The notes beneath the pieces were generated by a model. The model was not told the DNA's origin. It did no database searches and saw nothing but the letters and a program-made list of their open reading frames with translations. Below are positions 13,357 to 16,752 of a DNA stretch of 16,752 bases, piece after piece. Source of the DNA: Firmicutes bacterium CAG:882. Its GTDB lineage: Bacteria > Bacillota > Clostridia > Lachnospirales > Lachnospiraceae. The DNA is taken from NCBI GenBank assembly GCA_000435595.1, contig FR895370.1, positions 1-16,752 on the forward strand, given 5' to 3'. Numbering within the stretch: the stretch's first letter is position 1; each line of letters starts with the position of its first letter. The position numbers and the translations under genes are program-made.

Positions 13357-14634
13357 ATGGCTAAAATGTTTTGGGGATATTTTCATTCGTTTATAATGCT
13401 AATTTTACTTGCAATATGGGTAATTACAGAAATAGAGGAAAGTGGAAAAGAAATAGGTGAAACTCTGAAAAAATCGGAAAGTAAGTCGAAGCGTTCTACT
13501 GGTGAAACAATTATGCTCTTACTTATTGTGTTTGCAATCGTTTTTTCTGCTATTTGGCTCATTTTAAATGTTGCTCTGAAGAATTCGACAATTGCTACTT
13601 GGTTTGTTGGAATATATGTATTTTTTTACGTATATATTGCAATCAAACAGATAATTAAAATGATATTTGTTCCGGAAAATAGAGCTTTTTCCGTCTCTGA
13701 TATTAAGGATTTCGTATATACATATATGGTGTGGTGGTTGATGGTGATCGCAGTGAACTCATCACAAACAGTAGTTGATATATTTACTGAAATAGTATCA
13801 ACCTATAAGGATATCGTAAAAGTGGGAATGCTACTTTTATGGTTCTATTTCAATGTTTTATTTGCAATGGGAGGAATGTATATTCTTTTGTATTATCTAT
13901 GGATAATCGGGAATAGCTTAGTAAAACGCTTTGGGTTTATCGGAGGAAAGATAAAGAAGTTTATAGATATAATATGTAACTCGTGGCAGCAAGGAGAGAC
14001 ATATACAGGACTAAGAAGTTTTAATTTGTGGCAGAAAAATAAAAAAGGTATTATATATAAAATATTTATGACTATTCCATTGCTGTTGTTTGACATATGG
14101 TGTGTTGTATATTTGTTAGCCAAAATATTTATTAGGATGACATTTGCGGTTGCGATTGTATCAATTTTTGAACCTATAAAGGGGTTATATAAATATATAA
14201 GAAAGTTATGGAACAGACATAAAAACAACGAATGGATGTATGTGATAGCGCAGATTGCAGGACTATGTAGTTATGTTATTGTCTTTTTGATTATTCAGTA
14301 TGGTGAGTATGAAGAAGTGACAAAAAAAGTGTATGAGTTTGTGGGAACCATCATACTGATACCATATTTCCTCGGTAAAATAGTGAGTGTAAAGAAAAAT
14401 TTTAAAGAAAATGAGACTGAGATAAGAAACGAAGAAGAGAAAAATCATGTTATTTCTAAGAATATGACATATAACGAGGATGGGGGAGGTGTGAGTGAAG
14501 GAAAGACGATTCGGCAGTTAGAATATGAGGCCATGCAGTATGCTGCAAGTAATCCTCAATCCGTTAAATTCAATAATAAAGAATTAGGAAAAGAATTACG
14601 TCGTATAGGTCGAGAGGATTTTCGAAAAAAGTAG
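13357..14634 (+). CDS. Polytopic membrane protein of unknown function, ending at a -1 slippery site
   Basis: 425-aa protein that I do not recognise. Hydrophobic segments lie at about 8-24, 52-74, 79-104, 118-136, 155-186 (possibly two), 236-258, 260-272, 294-314 and 327-344. A charged cytoplasmic tail follows from about 345, with KTIRQLEYEAMQYAASNPQS near its end. Loops are basic, with aromatic-rich helices. The start chosen, ATG 13357, has GGAGG 14 bases upstream, which is long; in-frame starts further upstream lack any site. The gene follows a terminator and lacks an obvious promoter. The last sense codons are CGA AAA AAG, followed by TAG, a perfect A_AAA_AAG slippery heptamer in the right frame. 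A -1 shift would extend the product to about 640 aa through the next frame. Confidence 0.75.
   Translation: MAKMFWGYFHSFIMLILLAIWVITEIEESGKEIGETLKKSESKSKRSTGETIMLLLIVFAIVFSAIWLILNVALKNSTIATWFVGIYVFFYVYIAIKQIIKMIFVPENRAFSVSDIKDFVYTYMVWWLMVIAVNSSQTVVDIFTEIVSTYKDIVKVGMLLLWFYFNVLFAMGGMYILLYYLWIIGNSLVKRFGFIGGKIKKFIDIICNSWQQGETYTGLRSFNLWQKNKKGIIYKIFMTIPLLLFDIWCVVYLLAKIFIRMTFAVAIVSIFEPIKGLYKYIRKLWNRHKNNEWMYVIAQIAGLCSYVIVFLIIQYGEYEEVTKKVYEFVGTIILIPYFLGKIVSVKKNFKENETEIRNEEEKNHVISKNMTYNEDGGGVSEGKTIRQLEYEAMQYAASNPQSVKFNNKELGKELRRIGREDFRKK
14612..14634 (+). promoter_or_regulatory. Candidate programmed -1 ribosomal frameshift site
   Basis: The heptamer A AAA AAG (14625-14631) is in the correct phase for tandem slippage, and the zero-frame stop TAG (14632-14634) follows at once. 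A Shine-Dalgarno-like GAGAGGA (14612-14618) lies 6 bases upstream, closer than the roughly 10 bases in dnaX. After a slip the frame reads K-K-V-G-S-F-I-E-N-N directly into the downstream domain. No strong downstream hairpin is evident by eye. Confidence 0.6.
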
Positions 14635-14663
14635 GAAGTTTTATCGAAAATAACATAGAAATC

Positions 14664-15278
14664 TTGGTTGGAATATGCGTTTCTGCCTGTTTGGCATGTA
14701 TCTATTTTGCTTTTAGAAATTCGAATGCTGAGCAAAATGCTGGTTTGATTGGAAGTATAATCGGGGCAGAAGGAACAATGATATCGGTTTTACTTACGAT
14801 TGCATTTACAAAAATGAGTAACAAAAAAGCATTAGGAGCTTCGGTATTACCGTATATATCGATCGAAAAAGAGAAAGAGCCAGTTGAAAGTGCATATGCA
14901 TTTGAGTACTTTAAGGTTAAAGAGGGAAAATACGATTTTTCGGCTTGGAAACCGTTTGATTTTGTAATTATGAAGAATGATAAAATCAAGATGGTTCGAA
15001 ATGGAATAGCATATTTACATATAAAAAATATTGGCATTGGTCCAGCTATACATCTAAGGATGAAAATTGAGAATTTTACAGAGGTATATCTGCCAATTGA
15101 CTATTTGAAGCCAGGAGATGAAATGCACATAATTCTAAATTTTAATAATCCGAATCAAAGCTGCCAAACAGATATTTTATTTGAATACGAAACAATTCGA
15201 GGAGATAAACATACACAGAGGTTTCATGCTAACATTACATGGCATTTGGATAGGACAAATTTTACTTTGTTTGGATAA
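14664..15278 (+). CDS. Membrane-anchored beta-domain protein, probably the -1 frame extension of the previous gene
   Basis: From TTG 14664 this gives 204 aa: two hydrophobic segments (about 1-18 and 30-48, the second with IIGAEGTMISVLLTIAF), then a soluble, beta-rich domain with HIKNIGIGPAIHLRMKI and YLKPGDEMHIILNF. This resembles the cytoplasmic domain of small Firmicute proteins with a paired-helix anchor; I cannot name the family. The TTG has no ribosome site, and no ATG or GTG lies in this frame upstream. The frame is open from 14580, across the previous stop, and the residues just before (KKVGSFIENNIEIL) look like real protein. The best explanation is expression as a C-terminal extension of the polytopic protein by -1 frameshifting, or a genuine frameshift mutation. 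Confidence 0.62.
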   Translation: MVGICVSACLACIYFAFRNSNAEQNAGLIGSIIGAEGTMISVLLTIAFTKMSNKKALGASVLPYISIEKEKEPVESAYAFEYFKVKEGKYDFSAWKPFDFVIMKNDKIKMVRNGIAYLHIKNIGIGPAIHLRMKIENFTEVYLPIDYLKPGDEMHIILNFNNPNQSCQTDILFEYETIRGDKHTQRFHANITWHLDRTNFTLFG

Positions 15279-15316
15279 AAAGATAATGGAGAAGGTAAAA
15301 CATAACAGATAAAATG

Positions 15317-15372
15317 AAAACAACAACTGAAAAATAATATCCAAATTTGATTTTGTTTTGAGTTGTTGTTTT
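15317..15372 (+). terminator. Perfect 12-bp hairpin
   Basis: AAAACAACAACT (15317-15328) pairs perfectly with AGTTGTTGTTTT (15361-15372). The 32-base loop is A/T-rich. It follows the membrane gene pair and is the first of two tandem terminator-like structures. Confidence 0.55.
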
Positions 15373-15383
15373 AGAAAACAAAA

Positions 15384-15422
15384 GGAACTTAAATTGTATG
15401 AACGTAATTTAAGTTTCTTTTT
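15384..15422 (+). terminator. Rho-independent terminator
   Basis: GGAACTTAAATT (15384-15395) pairs with AATTTAAGTTTC (15406-15417, with one wobble or bulge), followed by five T residues (15418-15422). Its stem is A/T-rich, but the tail is typical. Confidence 0.65.
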
Positions 15423-15427
15423 GAGTT

Positions 15428-15477
15428 CAAGAATATTATTTGAGATTCTTGCATATAAGTAAAGGGAATGATAAAAT
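15428..15477 (+). promoter_or_regulatory. Promoter with an overlapping inverted repeat
   Basis: The -35 TTGCAT (15449-15454), a 17-base spacer and TGA-TAAAAT, an extended -10 (15472-15477). The inverted repeat CAAGAAT (15428-15434) and ATTCTTG (15445-15451) overlaps the -35, so it could be an operator. Predicted transcription starts near 15484, only a few bases before the ribosome site GGAGG (15488-15492). Confidence 0.6.
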
Positions 15478-15499
15478 AGAAAGAAATGGAGGAACTTAA

Positions 15500-16752
15500 A
15501 TGACAGAGGAAGAATTAATCGGAAAACTCGAAGTGATTCAAAGGATGAAATCTGAAACAAACACTCTTGAATTAAAGAGTGCAGAAAAAGGCTGCCCACA
15601 GCATTTGTACGATTCTTTGTCCAGTTTTTCGAATCAAGATGAAGGTGGAATCATCATTTTCGGAATTGATGAAAAGCAGGATTATAAAGAAGTAGGAGTT
15701 TATGATCCTCAGGATATACAAAAAAAAATAAATGAACAATGCTTGCAAATGGAGCCGACTGTTCGTCCGTTGTTAACCGTTATAGAAAAAGACGGAAAGT
15801 CTTTTGTGTCAGCTGAGATTCCAGGCGTTGATTTGTCGGACAGACCGGTATTTTATAAAGGTAAAGGTCGTTTGAAAGGTTCTTATACACGTGTGGGCGA
15901 TAGTGATGAGCCCATGACAGAATATGAGGTTTATAGTTATGAGGCTTACAGAAAGAAGTACCAAGATGATATTCGTGGAGTGCAAAGGGCAACGTTGTCG
16001 TCTTTAAATCAAGAGAAATTAGCACTATATATTGACTTGCTAAAAAGAGGGAAACCTAATTTATCAAACCTGGATAATGAAAGTATTTATGAGTTGATGA
16101 GCGTGACTAGAAATAATGAAATAACATTGAGTGCAACGATGATTTTTAGCCCATATCCGCAGGCGTATTTTCCACAGCTATGCATTACTGCAATCGCTGT
16201 GCCGGGAACAGAGATTGGAAGCCTTGGGGATTCAGGAGAGCGCTTTTTAGACAATCAACGAATTGAAGGTAGTATTTCAGAGATGCTTGATGAAGCAATT
16301 CGTTTTGTAAAAAAGAATATGAAGAATAAAACAATTATTAATCCAGAAACAGGGACACGTGAGGATAGGACAGATTATCCTATTACTGCAGTCAGAGAGG
16401 CAATTATTAATGCACTGGTTCATCGCGATTATAGTATTCATACAGAAGGTATGCCGATACAAATTATCATGTATGAAGACAGGATGGAAATAAAAAATCC
16501 GGGAGGTATATACGGAAGAATTAAAGTTGACCAGTTGGGTAAAATGCAGCCGGATACTAGAAATCCTGTATTGGCGTTAGCGTTAGAAACATTGCGCGTT
16601 ACAGAAAATAGATATTCCGGAATACCGACAATTCGCAGAGAAATGGAAAAGTTTCATCTTAGAGAACCGGAGTTCGCAGACGAGAGAGGCAGTTTTACAG
16701 TGACGTTTTATAAGTCAGGAAATATCAGTAAAGTTGAGCCGGAATTAGAAGA
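15500..16752 (+). CDS. AlbA_2/RecG-like HATPase transcriptional regulator (3' end outside window)
   Basis: At least 417 codons, still open at the window edge. Residues about 20-135 match the AlbA_2 (Schlafen-type) putative DNA-binding domain: LELKSAEKG, LSSFSNQDEGGIIIFGIDE and GSYTRVGD are its typical blocks. Residues about 260-375 match the RecG-like HATPase_c_4 domain: VREAIINALVHRDY (298-311) is the N box, KNPGG (332-336) the ATP-lid glycine motif, and NPVLALALETLRVTENRYSG the next block. Despite frequent annotation as RecG, no helicase motifs are present. Such proteins are usually regulators or defence-linked genes of unknown target; which applies here is open. GGAGG sits 7 bases before the ATG, and the gene has its own promoter after two terminators. 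Confidence 0.88.
   Translation, partial: MTEEELIGKLEVIQRMKSETNTLELKSAEKGCPQHLYDSLSSFSNQDEGGIIIFGIDEKQDYKEVGVYDPQDIQKKINEQCLQMEPTVRPLLTVIEKDGKSFVSAEIPGVDLSDRPVFYKGKGRLKGSYTRVGDSDEPMTEYEVYSYEAYRKKYQDDIRGVQRATLSSLNQEKLALYIDLLKRGKPNLSNLDNESIYELMSVTRNNEITLSATMIFSPYPQAYFPQLCITAIAVPGTEIGSLGDSGERFLDNQRIEGSISEMLDEAIRFVKKNMKNKTIINPETGTREDRTDYPITAVREAIINALVHRDYSIHTEGMPIQIIMYEDRMEIKNPGGIYGRIKVDQLGKMQPDTRNPVLALALETLRVTENRYSGIPTIRREMEKFHLREPEFADERGSFTVTFYKSGNISKVEPELE

Noticed and set aside
15500..16752. RecG helicase
   Set aside because: Only the AlbA_2 and HATPase_c_4 regions are present; no helicase Walker motifs or wedge domain are seen.

Overview
All genes recognised here lie on the plus strand. The content points to an anaerobic gut or rumen member of the Lachnospiraceae (Roseburia, Lachnospira, Agathobacter or Butyrivibrio type): a beta-mannan utilisation cluster of GH130, CE2, CE17 and GH1 like that described in Roseburia intestinalis, purine-rich AGGAG ribosome binding sites, and a spoIIID remnant. 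The left 6 kb is richer in G+C than the rest; from about 8.4 kb on the genes are clearly more A/T-rich. This suggests an accessory or variable region next to a metabolic locus.

Region 1 (1-5953) is a tight operon for intracellular processing of imported acetylated (gluco)manno-oligosaccharides: mannosylglucose phosphorylase (GH130), two unrelated SGNH deacetylases (CE2 and CE17 types), a GH1 beta-glucosidase and a third esterase of the SASA/CE6-like type. No signal peptides are visible, so the enzymes should be cytoplasmic. A 213-bp element with inverted ends sits between the CE2 and CE17 genes, and the right end of a second copy opens the window just before the GH130 gene.

Region 2 (5950-8148) is a zone of small and decayed genes: a 19-codon micro-ORF, a shortened HicB-like protein, a small coiled-coil/HTH protein behind a consensus promoter that overlaps a perfect palindrome, a protein with a tail resembling phage barnase/RelE-like nucleases, a frameshifted flavin-binding split-barrel fragment and a truncated spoIIID.

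Region 3 (8191-12814) carries a terminator, a candidate multi-helix leader RNA and four closely packed genes: AAC(6')-type acetyltransferase, Nudix hydrolase, HAM1/RdgB-like NTP pyrophosphatase and a GNAT acetyltransferase. Then comes argS with its own promoter, an arginine-rich 19-aa leader peptide and a terminator/antiterminator. This reads as ribosome-mediated attenuation by charged tRNA-Arg. The argS frame itself is broken by one base between the catalytic and anticodon-binding domains.

Region 4 (12883-16752) holds a small protein of a type I associate with mobile elements, a polytopic membrane protein whose frame ends at a perfect A_AAA_AAG slippery heptamer followed at once by TAG (the -1 frame continues into a second membrane-anchored domain that lacks a credible start of its own), and a 3'-truncated AlbA_2/RecG-like HATPase regulator with its own promoter. 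The most interesting signals are the argS attenuator, the -1 frameshift site and the leader RNA upstream of the acetyltransferase.
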